A DNA stretch of 64,000 nt, taken from contig OY294048.1 in the NCBI GenBank assembly GCA_958510825.1, positions 25,748,300 to 25,812,299 on the forward strand, given 5' to 3'. Every line of letters begins with the position of its first letter. Within the stretch, counting starts at the first letter, position 1. Below, piece by piece: positions 1-9,695 of the stretch. The notes beneath the pieces were generated by a model. It was given only the letters and a program-made list of their open reading frames with translations, was not told where the DNA came from and did not search any database. A program made the translations under genes and the position numbers. The stretch comes from Brachypterus glaber (Eukaryota > Arthropoda > Insecta > Coleoptera > Kateretidae).

Positions 1-137
1 ATTACAGTTGATGCTTCTTATGTTAAAGGTGAGGCAAGTTAAATTTCCCACCCTAGTACCAATACAATCAAATAAATTATCGTAAACGTTTGTTTCATTT
101 TCACTGTTATCCAACGCAGCTAATAGATCATTGGACA

Positions 138-171
<34 letters not shown>

Positions 172-1019
172 ACTGGTAAAAAGTAAAACAAGAAGTTAAA
201 TAAAAAAAGAATGAATCAGAAAAAAAAGATACTAAAATTTCTCTAGTTTGTGATATAACTAAGTATTTCATCACTCATTGGTAAGAATAAAATAGTATTT
301 AAGTGTGTTAATTTCAGTTACATAATCTAGTTTGTATTTATCACATCTTCAATATTATTGAAGATAATTTTTTAGTTATTAGGGTGTTTAAAATACACTT
401 TTCCATTGGCACACCAAACGCTTTTCTTTCCAAATTTTTCAATTGCAGATTTAAGGATAGTGTGCTTTTCTTTGGTTAAGTCGTCCAAGATAACAATTTT
501 TGTTCCTTTTAAGTTTTTTCTACTGTTTATTATTTTTCTTTTATCTGATTCCGATCTAAACTTTAGAAAAATAGGCCTAATTGTGTTTCCTATTGAAGAT
601 ATCCGATATACTTTAAATTTTGCACAAATTTTTTTTAGGTACTACTAAATAGTTTTTAATTTGTATCAATGGAACCTGTAGAACTCGGAGGTAAAAAAAC
701 TGAAAAATAGGTTTTTTAAGACATAGAAATTTTTTAGCACCTGTTATAGACATTTGATGTACTTGAAATTTGGTATATGATTGATTAGATACTAACCTAT
801 GATTTAAAAAATAAATAGTCTACATTTGTATCAATGTGGTAGGTTTAAACTCGAAATTAAAAAAAAAAACATAATTTGGCTTATTTTTAAACATTTGAGC
901 ACACTGTGCGGTATGATCCATGATCCAATCGACTTCAAATTTTTTGTGCATCATAATGTCTGGTAGTACTACAATTCTGCATATTAGTATCGATTCTAGA
1001 ATATACTTTTTTTTTCACG
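1..1019. other. AT-rich stretch without recognisable gene
   Basis: No reading frame here resembles a known protein. The stretch holds an (AT)n microsatellite at about 149-166, next to an A-run, and otherwise AT-rich unique-looking DNA. The protease remnant of a BEL/Pao element begins just to the right. If that element were complete, its reverse transcriptase should lie here on the minus strand, but I see none, so the element is truncated at this side. Confidence 0.6.
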
Positions 1020-1020
1020 A

Positions 1021-1560
1021 CTACCCTAATCTCCCATCTGTGGTACGAGAAACTGTATTTTTGTATATTTTCTCGCACTGTTCTTCTTCTGGAGAAATAA
1101 AGTGTTTTTCCGGTACTTGCTCAAGTTCCCAGAACTTTCTAAGATCAAATGTATCTACTGACGAAAGTAAAAAGATAAGAGGCTGAGAGGGGGTATTTAT
1201 TTCGCCCATAAGGATCCATCCTAAAGCTGATTCTAATGCCACAGGCTTCCCTGGGCCACCTGACACTCTTCCAGATTTTAAAATTTGAGAAAACACTGAT
1301 GCTCCCAAAATCATGTCCACACTTTTGGAGCGATTAAAATCTGGATCTGCCAGTGGCGGTTCTGAAATGTATTTCCAGTGAGAAGTATCAATAGAACACG
1401 AAGGTACATTGGAAATAAGCGAAGGTAGAATCATGGCCTCTACATGTAGAACTGGCTCCTCACCATCAAGCGGTTTGAGAACACAATAGGTAATTCCCCT
1501 GGCCATAACCGAAGCGTTCTGGTTTATACCAGTTACGCTTGCGCGAAAATATGTTCGGGG
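1021..1560 (-). pseudogene. BEL/Pao retrotransposon protease region, C-terminal part
   Basis: This minus-strand frame continues the aspartic-protease (DUF1758-type) segment of a BEL/Pao polyprotein. Visible marks are MILPSLISNVPS, DMILGASVFSQIL and the ESALGWILMGEI stretch, which in this family lies after the protease core and before reverse transcriptase. The open stretch with a Met covers 1021-1506; the match continues upstream toward 1560 in a shifted frame relative to the gag-protease piece at 1570-2352. It ends at 1021 with no RT after it. It is therefore a broken fragment, not a working gene. Confidence 0.75.
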
Positions 1561-1569
1561 TAACCCCAG

Positions 1570-2352
1570 TCAATTTAGGCATTTCTGCGAAATAAACGAA
1601 GCCTGCGAACCACAATCAAGCAAAATTCTTACTGGGTGAAAAGCGCCATTACCATCCTGCACTTTTACCACCGCATTGGAGAGTAATCCCATTGTTTTTG
1701 TTTGAGAGGTTTGAGGCACAACCAAACCGTTAACATTTTCCATGGGATTAGTTGATTTATCCTGCAAAGAAGAAAAAGAAGGAGAAGGAGAAGGAAAAGG
1801 AGAAGGAGAAGGAGAAGGAGAAGGAGAAGGAGAAGGAGAAGGAGAAGGAGAAGGAGAAGGAGAAGGAGAAGGAGAAGGAGAAGGAGAAGGAGAAGGAGAA
1901 GGAGAAGGAGAAGGAGAAGGAGAAGGAGAAGGAGAAGGAGAAGGAGAAGGAGAAGGAGAAGGAGAAGGAGAAGGAGAAGGAGAAGTCGATGTAGAAGAAG
2001 AAGCTATGGGATCTATGACGAAATAACGAGTTTGTGGCGCAGAATTTGTGTCAAAATGCAACACGGAATGGTGTTTTTTCTTGCAAATTGCACAAGAATA
2101 GATGAAGGGACAGTTACTTACACCATGACGATCGTGTAAGAAGTTAATACACAGATGCAGCTGCTTAACAAGGTTAAGCCTATCTGACATGTTTTTACGT
2201 AAAAATTCCTGACATCTAGCAATAAAATGATTACCATTTTTGCAAAAAGAACACTGATTCTTGTTAGATGTATTTTTATTCTGCGCATGCGTCTTAATTT
2301 TTGGCTGGTCGACCTGATTTAGTACAAAAGAAATTTCGAGGTGACTGAGCAC
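1570..2352 (-). pseudogene. BEL/Pao Gag zinc knuckles, Ser-Pro tract and protease active site
   Basis: Reading on the minus strand, this 260-residue frame has the cysteine/histidine cluster of BEL/Pao Gag (CSFCKNGNHFIARC, then CPFIYSCAICKKKHHSVLH). A long Ser-Pro dipeptide tract coded by the (GGAGAA)n repeat follows, and then the aspartic protease active site LLDCGSQASFI. In intact relatives these domains sit between the capsid-like part of Gag and RT. Frameshifts separate this piece from the Gag N-terminus (2822-3267) and from the rest of the protease (1021-1560). Family assignment is firm; the copy is defective. Confidence 0.85.
1776..1985. repeat. (GGAGAA)n hexanucleotide microsatellite
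   Basis: About 35 near-perfect tandem GGAGAA units; on the minus strand they code alternating Ser-Pro inside the BEL/Pao Gag-protease frame. The first units (about 1770-1800) carry a few substitutions and the rest are nearly pure, so the tract probably expanded recently or is unstable. Confidence 0.95.
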
Positions 2353-2603
2353 TGACTGCAGATTGCGAAATACTTGGTTTTAAATCAGATTTCTTTGAAG
2401 ACATTCCTCTACCGATTCCAAGGCCTTACAGTGATTCATCAAAAAAGTTTTGAGCGATTGAAAAGTGGGTAACTTTTCCTTATTCTGCTCCTCCAACTTC
2501 GTACACAAAGTTTTAGGCAACTTTTTTCAGAGTTAAATTAAATAGAATAAAACTCAAATTTTCAGTATGAAGATCTAGCGCATCAAGAGCGGCTAAATTT
2601 TCT

Positions 2604-3267
2604 TTATAACATTGAGCATGTTATAAATGGATATCGATGTGTCAGATACGGTAGCTGGCACGTTGCAAATCGCATGCCAATGCGAAGTTGCAAGTCTACG
2701 TACATCTGAGTACCTATCACACAATTGTTTATAGGCAATTGGGTAATTTGCCCCTGAAAGAGGCATTTGATAATATCTAGAGGCTCATCCCTAAGTGACG
2801 CGTGCAAATAGTAAAATTTTTCTATTTCGTCGAGATTCCTATTGTTATGTCATAGAGATCTCTAAATTTAGACCATGAAGAGAAGTCTCCACTGAAAGTC
2901 TTAAAAAAGATTTTAGGAAGGTTCAAATTGGAAAGACTGGATCTGGATTCTGACGAACCAGAAGCTCCACACAAAATACTGTGCGCTTCCTGAATTTTCC
3001 CGTAATATCCATCTATTAATTTCTGAGTTTCTTTTTCACGACTTAATTCTTGTTTCTTAGTGGCCTCAGTTTGGGACACATCGGCTACTAGTGCGTCTAA
3101 AATGTCATCGACATTTTTTGACATGCGGTATATGCCAGGTCTGCTGTCCTGTAAGCTGCTTTAAACTCTTGCAGTTTAGCAACATCAGCCTGTGCATTTT
3201 GCGCAACATTGTATATCCGTTTTAAACGCTCTACCTGGGCCTGACGTTTATACGTTAAAGCTTCCAT
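2604..3267 (-). pseudogene. BEL/Pao Gag N-terminal region
   Basis: On the minus strand an ATG at 3267-3265 opens MEALTYKRQAQVERLKR, typical of a BEL/Pao Gag start. A frameshift near 3125 moves the reading to 3124-2822. That piece has a polar coiled region followed by LPKIFFKTFSGDFSSWSKFRD, the hallmark of this Gag family. A further short piece at 2807-2604 continues the capsid-like region in another frame. Together with 1570-2352 and 1021-1560 this is one decayed gag-protease unit read right to left. The upstream leader merges into the short-repeat array at 3310-3577. Confidence 0.8.
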
Positions 3268-3309
3268 GTCTGTTAAACCAAACAGAGCGATAAAAGGTAT
3301 TAAACTAGC

Positions 3310-3577
3310 CGAAACAAAAAAAAAATAAAAAACAGAGAAAAATGAAGCGACAGTTTCAGCCTCTAAAAATTAGAGAAAAAATAAAGCGAAAAATGGGCCT
3401 CAAAAAATTAGAGCAAAATAAGCGAAAAATTTTCCTCTAAAAATAGAGAAAAAATGTAGCGAAAATAGTTCCCAAAAAAAAAATAGAGAAAAAATTTAAC
3501 GAAAATAGTTCCCCTAAAAAATTGAGAAAAAATGTACCGAAAATATTTCTTCTAAAAAATAAAGAAAAAATGTAGCG
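3310..3577. repeat. Short AT-rich tandem repeat array, left part
   Basis: Units of roughly 40-45 bp share the core AAAAAATGTAGCGAAAAT with a variable CTCTAAAAAATAGAG-like hairpin. The same repeat resumes at 12372 on the other side of the gypsy element, so the two parts were one array before that insertion. It lies directly upstream of the BEL/Pao gag start (minus strand) and may be part of that element's leader; this is inference. Confidence 0.8.
3574..3577. repeat. Target-site duplication AGCG, left copy
   Basis: AGCG directly precedes the LTR and is repeated directly after the other LTR (12368-12371). A 4-bp duplication is usual for Ty3/gypsy and errantivirus integration. Confidence 0.8.
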
Positions 3578-3895
3578 AGTTAAGTTGGGAGCTTAACCAA
3601 CTCTTTTTTTAAAAAGGAGTTGTTTTATTTTTGTAGGTTCCTCGGATTTTTGAGAATTGACAGTTGAAACCATTTATTCACTTTAAGATTTCACAAGTAC
3701 TACATCTATCACTACTAACTAAATGTTATAATATATATTGAATGTTACATGCTAAAGACTAAAATATAATTAATTTCTCTGGTCAGTCCAGTTTCCTTAT
3801 ATACTCTTTGTCAAGGAACAATCTGGAAATGACTTATTCTAGAAAATAACGTCTAATTTATACATTAGATTCCATGTTATTAAGGTAACATAACT
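3578..3895 (-). repeat. 3' LTR of the gypsy element
   Basis: It is nearly identical to 12034-12367, from AGTTAAGTTGGGAG to GTAACATAACT. It lacks the extra bases near 12110 (CAAAG) and near 12305 (about 12 bp) present in the partner. On the minus strand the LTR opens AGTTATG and is preceded by a purine tract. Confidence 0.95.
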
Positions 3896-3908
3896 ATTCC
3901 CCTCTTAG
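3896..3908 (-). promoter_or_regulatory. Polypurine tract for plus-strand priming
   Basis: On the minus strand the sequence just before the 3' LTR reads TAAGAGGGGAAT, a purine run in exactly the position expected for the reverse-transcription polypurine tract. Confidence 0.75.
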
Positions 3909-4089
3909 ATGAAACTATGGGAGTTATACCAGAGTTTCCATCTGTAGGTATATCTTCTTCCATAATTGTATCAAGTTTATTAAGTTTTACATTATATTTT
4001 TTATATGTTTTAATATTTTCATTTTTATTTTTTATATTTGCATTTAAATTATTTGAGTTTCTTTTTATTAAAAGTTTCTTTTTGAGTTT

Positions 4090-4730
4090 TGGAAGAGTTA
4101 ATGTTTTATTCTTTAAATAATATATGAGACTTACAATTAATATTATTAATATGATATATAGTAATATTGTCCAAATGCTAACATTATTATAATGAACTGG
4201 TTCAATAAGTAATTTTTCAGTTTCTACTTTTTGAGTATACTGTGTATTTTATGTAATTCATTTAAATTAACAGAGTCCAATTTTAATGGTTTATATTTTA
4301 ATTTCATATTTGTAGAATAATTATATGTTATATTTAATTTAGGTAAAATTATGTTTGAATAGTTAGGTTTTGTTTCCTGATAGCTTTGAATAATAATATT
4401 CTTTAATTTAACATTACATTTAAAATCAAGTTTTAATAAATAAGTACCTTCTAAAGGTATGTTTGTAATATTTTTGTTACATGTTTCTACAGCTACAATA
4501 GATTCTGGTGATATAATTAACCATTTATTTTGTTCTAGTTTTTCGGTTTTTAAGTTTGTAATTTCTACAGGGATTTGATTACAAGTACTTATATTTTTAT
4601 AATAATTAAGTTGTATTTCACATGGTGCATTTTCAGTTATTTTAAGGGAATTCGAATTTTTACATAAATAAATATTCATAGTTATTAATTTACATTGATC
4701 ATTTGTAATGACATAATTTTGTTCATTCAT
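4090..4730 (-). pseudogene. Errantivirus-like Env, C-terminal ectodomain and membrane anchor
   Basis: The minus-strand frame 4730-4224 codes a cysteine-containing ectodomain segment (NDQCKLITMN, CEIQLNYYKN, KLDFKCNVKLKN). It stops at 4224, but in an adjacent frame the reading resumes over about 4190-4090 with a hydrophobic stretch (WTILLYIILIILIV) followed by a basic tail. That is the layout of a C-terminal transmembrane anchor. The region follows the furin-site part of Env (4982-5830) and continues it after at least one frameshift. This is an endogenous, broken envelope-type fusion protein gene. Confidence 0.75.
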
Positions 4731-4981
4731 AATAAGATATTTTGCATTAGGTAAAATTGTATGAAAAGTATTTTTGTAACTTACAGGACATGAGTTTAAT
4801 TTATAATAATTATAAATTGTATTTTCGACAATAGGTATTTCAATTATAAAGACAACTTGATTATTTTTACTGTAACTTTTGATTTCAATTATTTGCTCGT
4901 AAAATAGTATATTTTCTAGAATGGGTTCAAAAGGTAATTTATTATCACTCAGTATATAGGGTTCAATATGTTTGACTTTCT

Positions 4982-5830
4982 CTAATAAATCACTTGTTCT
5001 ATCATTGAGTTATGAAAAATATTTAGTTTTGAAAAGGTAATAGCAATTTCTGTTTCTTTTAAAATATCGTATAAAATTTGAAATGTGGTTTGTATTTGTG
5101 TCACTACAATTTGCATAGAAAGAATATGAATATTAGTTAATTCTTCATATTGTACTTGTTTTAAGATTTCTTCAATTTCCGAAATTCTAGATTCTAAGAG
5201 GAGTTGATTATGATAAAGCTTTTGCATTGTCTCATTAAACTTTTTAAGAGAATCATCTAGTATAGTTATTTGCTTTGACATAAGAGTTTTTATTTTATTT
5301 TGAATATTAGATAAAGTTTTTAAAGCATTGTCGTATTTTTCTGCGTCGGTCTGGTCTAAGTTTCCAGTAAATACTTTTATTACAGATCCTAAGGCATTAA
5401 CTAAACCTCTTTTTTGACGATTGATATTATATAAGGGATTTATTTGTTTTATTTGAATTTGAATTTTCTTTTCTAGTGTATGGATTAAAGGATATGAGTT
5501 AAGGAAAAATGTATCTAGTTTTATACTTGAGTTTCGTAGTAAATTCTTGAAATTTGTGAAATAATCTTGTAAATTATTAAATTCTGTAATTATTTGACTT
5601 ACATCGTAAATTTGTATAAAGGACCAATGATCAATTTGGTTTTGCGCATTCCCAAGTTTTATGGGTAGAAGACCTGGGTTTTCATTTAAATTACTAAATG
5701 TTGAGTCCGCGAAGACGAAGAACTGTCCATCTAAAACAGAAGGAGGTTTTCTTAATTCTTTAATATGTATAATTTCAGTTTTCTGAGTTTTTAAACTTTT
5801 TATTTTGACTCTATTATGCGTAAGAAACAT
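4982..5830 (-). pseudogene. Env fusion protein, N-terminal part with furin-type cleavage site
   Basis: The protein has RQKR followed by GLVNALGSVIK at residues 138-151 from the Met at 5830 (cleavage codons about 5419-5408). This is the cleavage site plus fusion-peptide arrangement of errantivirus and baculovirus F-like envelope proteins; a heptad-rich helical region follows. The first ~30 residues (KTQKTEIIHIKELRKPP) look like the integrase C-terminus rather than Env. The frame is in fact open without a stop upstream to 6475 and includes the integrase core, so pol and env are continuous here. The Met at 5830 may not be the native env start; errantivirus env is normally made from spliced RNA. 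Confidence 0.8.
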
Positions 5831-6475
5831 TATTATTTTATAAGGACCTAAAAATGTATTACTTTTTTTATTTCTTGTTAGAGGGTTTTGTTTGTAAACT
5901 ATTTGATTTATTTTAAATTCTGTATTTTCTTCTCCATGTGTATTATGTTTATTTATAACTTTATTTTTATTAGTTTCTAAATTGTTATATACATTATGAT
6001 AAACACTGTCTAACTTTTTTTTTTGGTTTATTATATAGTCTGAAAAGAATATTTCTGGTAAAAAGATTTCACTTGGATTTCTGGTATTTGTTTGACCAAA
6101 AACTAATTCAAAAGGGGTATAACCTGTTGCTTTATGTATTGATGTATTATAACCTAAAATTGCATAATAAATTATATCTTCATTTTCGTTAGGATATGTT
6201 TCTTGTAAAATTCGTAAATGTTCAATAAGTGTTGAATGTAATCTTTCTACTAAGGCATTACTTTCATGGTGATATGGAGTAATAAAATGTATTTTTATTT
6301 TATGAATATTTAACAGTTCTTTTATGGTATCATTATTAAATTCTGTGCCGTTGTCAGAGACTATTTTTTCAGGAATTCCATATCTACTAAAATATTTAAT
6401 TAAGGCATTACTAACGTTAATTGCTGTTTTTCCAGTTATATGTATTGCTTGCGCGAATTTAGTAAAGGAGTAAAG
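5740..6475 (-). pseudogene. Integrase catalytic core (DDE), in frame with env
   Basis: On the minus strand the frame is open from 6475 after a TAA, with no ATG before 5830. It codes FTKFAQAIHITGKTA, then VSDNGTEFNN with the second catalytic Asp, then 35 residues later the Glu in HHESNALVERLHS. The first Asp (HIDIF) lies upstream in another frame near 6505, and the HHCC zinc domain at 6554-7054 is in another frame as well. The D-35-E spacing is intact. The frame continues into env. Confidence 0.85.
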
Positions 6476-6553
6476 TTATATAGTTTTTTCCATTATAAGT
6501 AAAAATATCAATATGTACAATTTGAAATGGTTTTGAAGCTGTTTCAGTATGTA

Positions 6554-7054
6554 TTAAAGGAACATAATGGGTTTTTCTTGCGTATTTGGTTCTTTGACAA
6601 ATATCACTAATTCATTAAATTCATTAATATATTTAGTTATTGAGTCTTGCATTTTTTTCCAAAAGTAATTTCTTTTTAAGTATTCGTAAGTTTCTTGTAT
6701 ACCTCTGTGATTTACTTTTCCTTCGTGGTGATTTTTAATTAACATTAACTGATCTACTTTATCGGGGACTGTATTTACTAGTTTTAGACAACGAATTAAT
6801 TGAGGTTGATTTTTATTAAAATGTTTTAAGTAAGTTTCATTAAAATCAATGTATAATTGGTCAGTTTTAAAATACATATAATAAGTTATTTGCGGAGCTG
6901 TGTATTCCTTTAAAAATCGTAATATAAAATGTTCATTTTTAATGGTGGGAATTTTTACTATTATTATTTTTAAGTTTTCATATATTTCGTAAGTTGCATC
7001 TAATTTAAAATAAGGTTGAGGAAAAACTATTATTTGATATGCTTTGTTATTCAA
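6554..7054 (-). pseudogene. Integrase zinc-binding N-terminal domain
   Basis: The first half (residues 1-100) is polar and of unclear role, as in other errantivirus-type pols before the zinc finger. It is followed by HHEGKVNHRGIQETYEYL and YFWKKMQDSITKYINE, the two-histidine half of the HHCC motif. The cysteine pair is not intact in this frame: the sequence reads NEFNELVIF where a Cys pair is expected, and the remaining match (CQR) lies in a neighbouring frame. The domain is recognisable but disrupted. Confidence 0.8.
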
Positions 7055-7059
7055 AATGT

Positions 7060-7550
7060 CATCTAAAATTTAAATTCCGTTATTAGTTGTTTCTGTCTGC
7101 TGTGAGTGTTTCATTATTTTCAATAATATTTCTTGGTGGTTTTAGTTGTATTTCTGAATGAATTATTATTTTTGGTTGATTAGTTTGGCTATTTTGACTG
7201 GTAGAAGGAAGATTTGTATCATTTAATTTTTTTGTGTCCTCTAATAAACTTTCTAAGTCATTAAAAAGATCGTCTGGTATTCTTCTTCTTTATTATTTTC
7301 TTGTAAAGTTTGAGTAGTTTGAGTTAAATAGTCCGTTAATGGGGTTTCGTAAGGTAAATTTAAGGATTGTTCATTTTCATTTGCATATTGTTCTAAAAAG
7401 TCAAGAATATCATTTTTAATATCTCCGGGATTATTTATTAATGACTGATTTTCTAGTTCGTGTTGTAAATAGTCAAGTAAGGCGTCATTTTCTTTTTCCT
7501 TGTGTAAACTTAAAGGATTTATATTTATATTATTGTTAGACTGATAAGGA
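7060..7550 (-). pseudogene. Linker between macrodomain and integrase
   Basis: The minus-strand frame 7645-7253, after leaving the macrodomain, is acidic and Asn/Gln-rich (LLDYLQHELENQS, NDILDFLEQYANENEQ) with no recognised domain. It continues in another frame to about 7070 with a Pro/Ser/Thr-rich segment. It may be a spacer or a protein-interaction tail. Confidence 0.5.
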
Positions 7551-7975
7551 TTAAAAATATAAATTTGTACTTTTATTGGCGTATTATTGAATACTATTTT
7601 TAACATGTTGTATACTATTTTCCAGTTTAAAAAGTCCGCAAGCAATTTGTGGCATTAAAATTTTATAATCTCTGTTTTGTAAACAAAGTTGTTTTAAATT
7701 TAAAAGTGATTTAAATAAATCTTTGTAAAGTGGTTTATCATAATAGGTTTGTTTTGTTATTAAATAGTAAATATATTTATTTTGTAATTGTAAATATGCG
7801 ACTTCTCCTACGTGCTTATTTTGTTTTTTTAACTTATTTACAGAATTAAATCTTTGTTTAAATTCAAAAGCAATACCATGATTCATATGAAAATCTGTGG
7901 ATACACAATGTACTAATGAGTTCGTGTTTTTTTCAGTAAATATGTTTTCATAAATAATTTCAATATTTTCGTTTT
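7545..7975 (-). pseudogene. TARG1/OARD1-like macrodomain inside the gypsy pol
   Basis: On the minus strand, downstream of RNase H, the frame reads [40 protein letters not shown] and LMPQIACGL. These fit, in order, TARG1 (human OARD1) motifs [28 protein letters not shown] and MPRIGCGLD. TARG1 is a macrodomain hydrolase that removes ADP-ribose from protein acidic residues. The lysine matching TARG1 Lys84 is at codon 7754-7752. Just after CGL an indel shifts the frame; the Asp matching Asp125 appears in the other frame (codon 7636-7634), followed by FLNWKIVYNML and KVQIYIFNP, the C-terminal strand and helix. So the whole ~140-residue fold is encoded, broken by one small indel. Activity is inference; the similarity to TARG1 is from memory of the family. 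Confidence 0.82.
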
Positions 7976-8084
7976 GAGATATTTTTGTACGTAGTAAATC
8001 TTTGTAAATAGTATCATTTATTTTTATTATATTGTTTTTGTTGTTATTATTATTATTAGTTATATTATTAGTTATATTATTTAT

Positions 8085-8489
8085 TTAAATTCTAGAAAGT
8101 GCGTCAGCATTTGTATTTATTGTTCCCTTTTTATATACGATGTCGTACTCAAATTCTTCTAATTTTAAACGCCATCTTATTAATTTTGAATTTGGTTCTT
8201 TTAAATTAAATAACCATATTAAAGGACGATGATCAGTATATATTGTGAATTTACGACCAAAAAGATAAGGACGAAAATGTTTACATGCCCAAACTATTCC
8301 TAGCAATTCTTTTTCAATAGTACTATATTTTTGTTCAGTTTCGTTTAAAGTTCGTGATGCGTAACTTATTGGTTTATCAGAGCCTACAGTTCCCTGTGAC
8401 AAAATGGCACCTAAAGCAAAATTTGAAGAATCTGTGGTTAAAATGAATGGTCTCGTGAAATCTGGGTATTGTAATATTGGAGCGTTCAT
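8085..8489 (-). pseudogene. RNase H domain of the gypsy pol
   Basis: The frame shows [15 protein letters not shown] (first Asp), [19 protein letters not shown] (Glu) and [11 protein letters not shown] (Asp), then [20 protein letters not shown] and NADALSRI. This is the standard Ty3/gypsy RNase H. It is separated from RT by a frameshift in a T-rich run near 8540. It ends at 8085 just before an Asn-rich spacer leading into the macrodomain. Confidence 0.93.
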
Positions 8490-8619
8490 TAAAAGATTTT
8501 TACAAGTTTGAAAAGAATTTTTAAATGCATCATCATGTTTTTTTTATCTTTTTTCAGACATTGAGTCAAAGGTTTTGTAATTTTTGCAAAGTCTTTAATA
8601 AATTTACGATAATAACCTA

Positions 8620-9279
8620 CTAATCTCCTAGGAAACTTTTTATTTCAGTCACTGTTTTTGGTAAGGGGAATTTTTTTATAGCTTTTAATTTATCAGGGTT
8701 TGGTTTTACTCCATCTGGTGTTACAATATGTCCTAAAAATTTAACTTCTTTTCGTAAAAATTCAGATTTATCGAGCTGTACTTTGAAATTAGCATTTCTT
8801 AATCTATTAAATACCTTTTTTAAATTTTCAATATGCTCTTGTAAACTACTACTAAAAATTACTAAGTCATCAAGATATACTAAACATATTTCATTATAAA
8901 GTCCGCGTAGAATATTGTCCATAATTCGTTGAAACGTGCTCGGCGCGTTCTTGAGCCCAAATGGCATTCTTTTGAATTCATAGTGTCCATGCTCTGTCGA
9001 AAAAGCTGTTTTTGATGAGTCAGAAGATTTCATTTCGATTTGATGAAAACCGTTGGCTAAATATAAAGTTGTGAAATATTGAATTTTTCCAAGCTTATCT
9101 AAAATTTCAGTGATATTTGGAAGGGGATATTTATCTCCAATTGTTTTTTCATTGAGTTTCCGATAGTCAATAACAATTCTCCACTTTCTTTTAACTGATG
9201 CGTCCATTTTTTTTGGAACTACCCATATTGGACTTGAATAAGGTGAAACTGAGGGTTGAATAATATCTTGTTCTAACAT
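8620..9279 (-). pseudogene. Reverse transcriptase domain of the gypsy pol
   Basis: All core RT blocks are present: [41 protein letters not shown], the catalytic [10 protein letters not shown] (YLDD intact), and [18 protein letters not shown]. The [10 protein letters not shown] block has Leu-Ala where Asp-Leu is usual (TLDLANGFHQ in relatives), so the first catalytic Asp appears to be lost (Tyr at that place). It closely resembles 17.6/297-type RT. The frame ends at 8620 in the connection region by frameshift. As written it is unlikely to be active. Confidence 0.93.
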
Positions 9280-9695
9280 TTTTTCTATTTGGGATTTAAC
9301 TTCTTGTTTATGAATTTCTGGGTATCGATAAGTTTTTGTAAAAATAGGAGTATTTCATGTTGTATTTGATTTGAAAAACTTAAAGGAACTTTTTCACAAT
9401 AAAAAATATCTCGATATTCATAACATAATTTTCGTAACGCATTGTATTCCTCCTGATTACAATGATCAGTACATAAGTTTTTAAAATTAGCTTTTAAATA
9501 GTTATCGTGTTCAGTATCTTTATTATTTCTAAATTGATTAAAATTGTTTATATTATATATTTCAAATGAATTAAATGGTTCAATATCAAGTGTATATTTG
9601 AATACTTGAATTTAAAATGTTAGTATAAGCATAATTATTTATGACATTTACAAGTGCTTGCGGTGATTCTACATTTTCTTTAAACTTAATATATT

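Noticed and set aside
1742..2026. Plus-strand open frames rich in Glu-Gly or Glu-Lys
   Set aside because: They are translations of the GGAGAA microsatellite in the wrong strand; the real coding strand is minus (BEL/Pao Gag).
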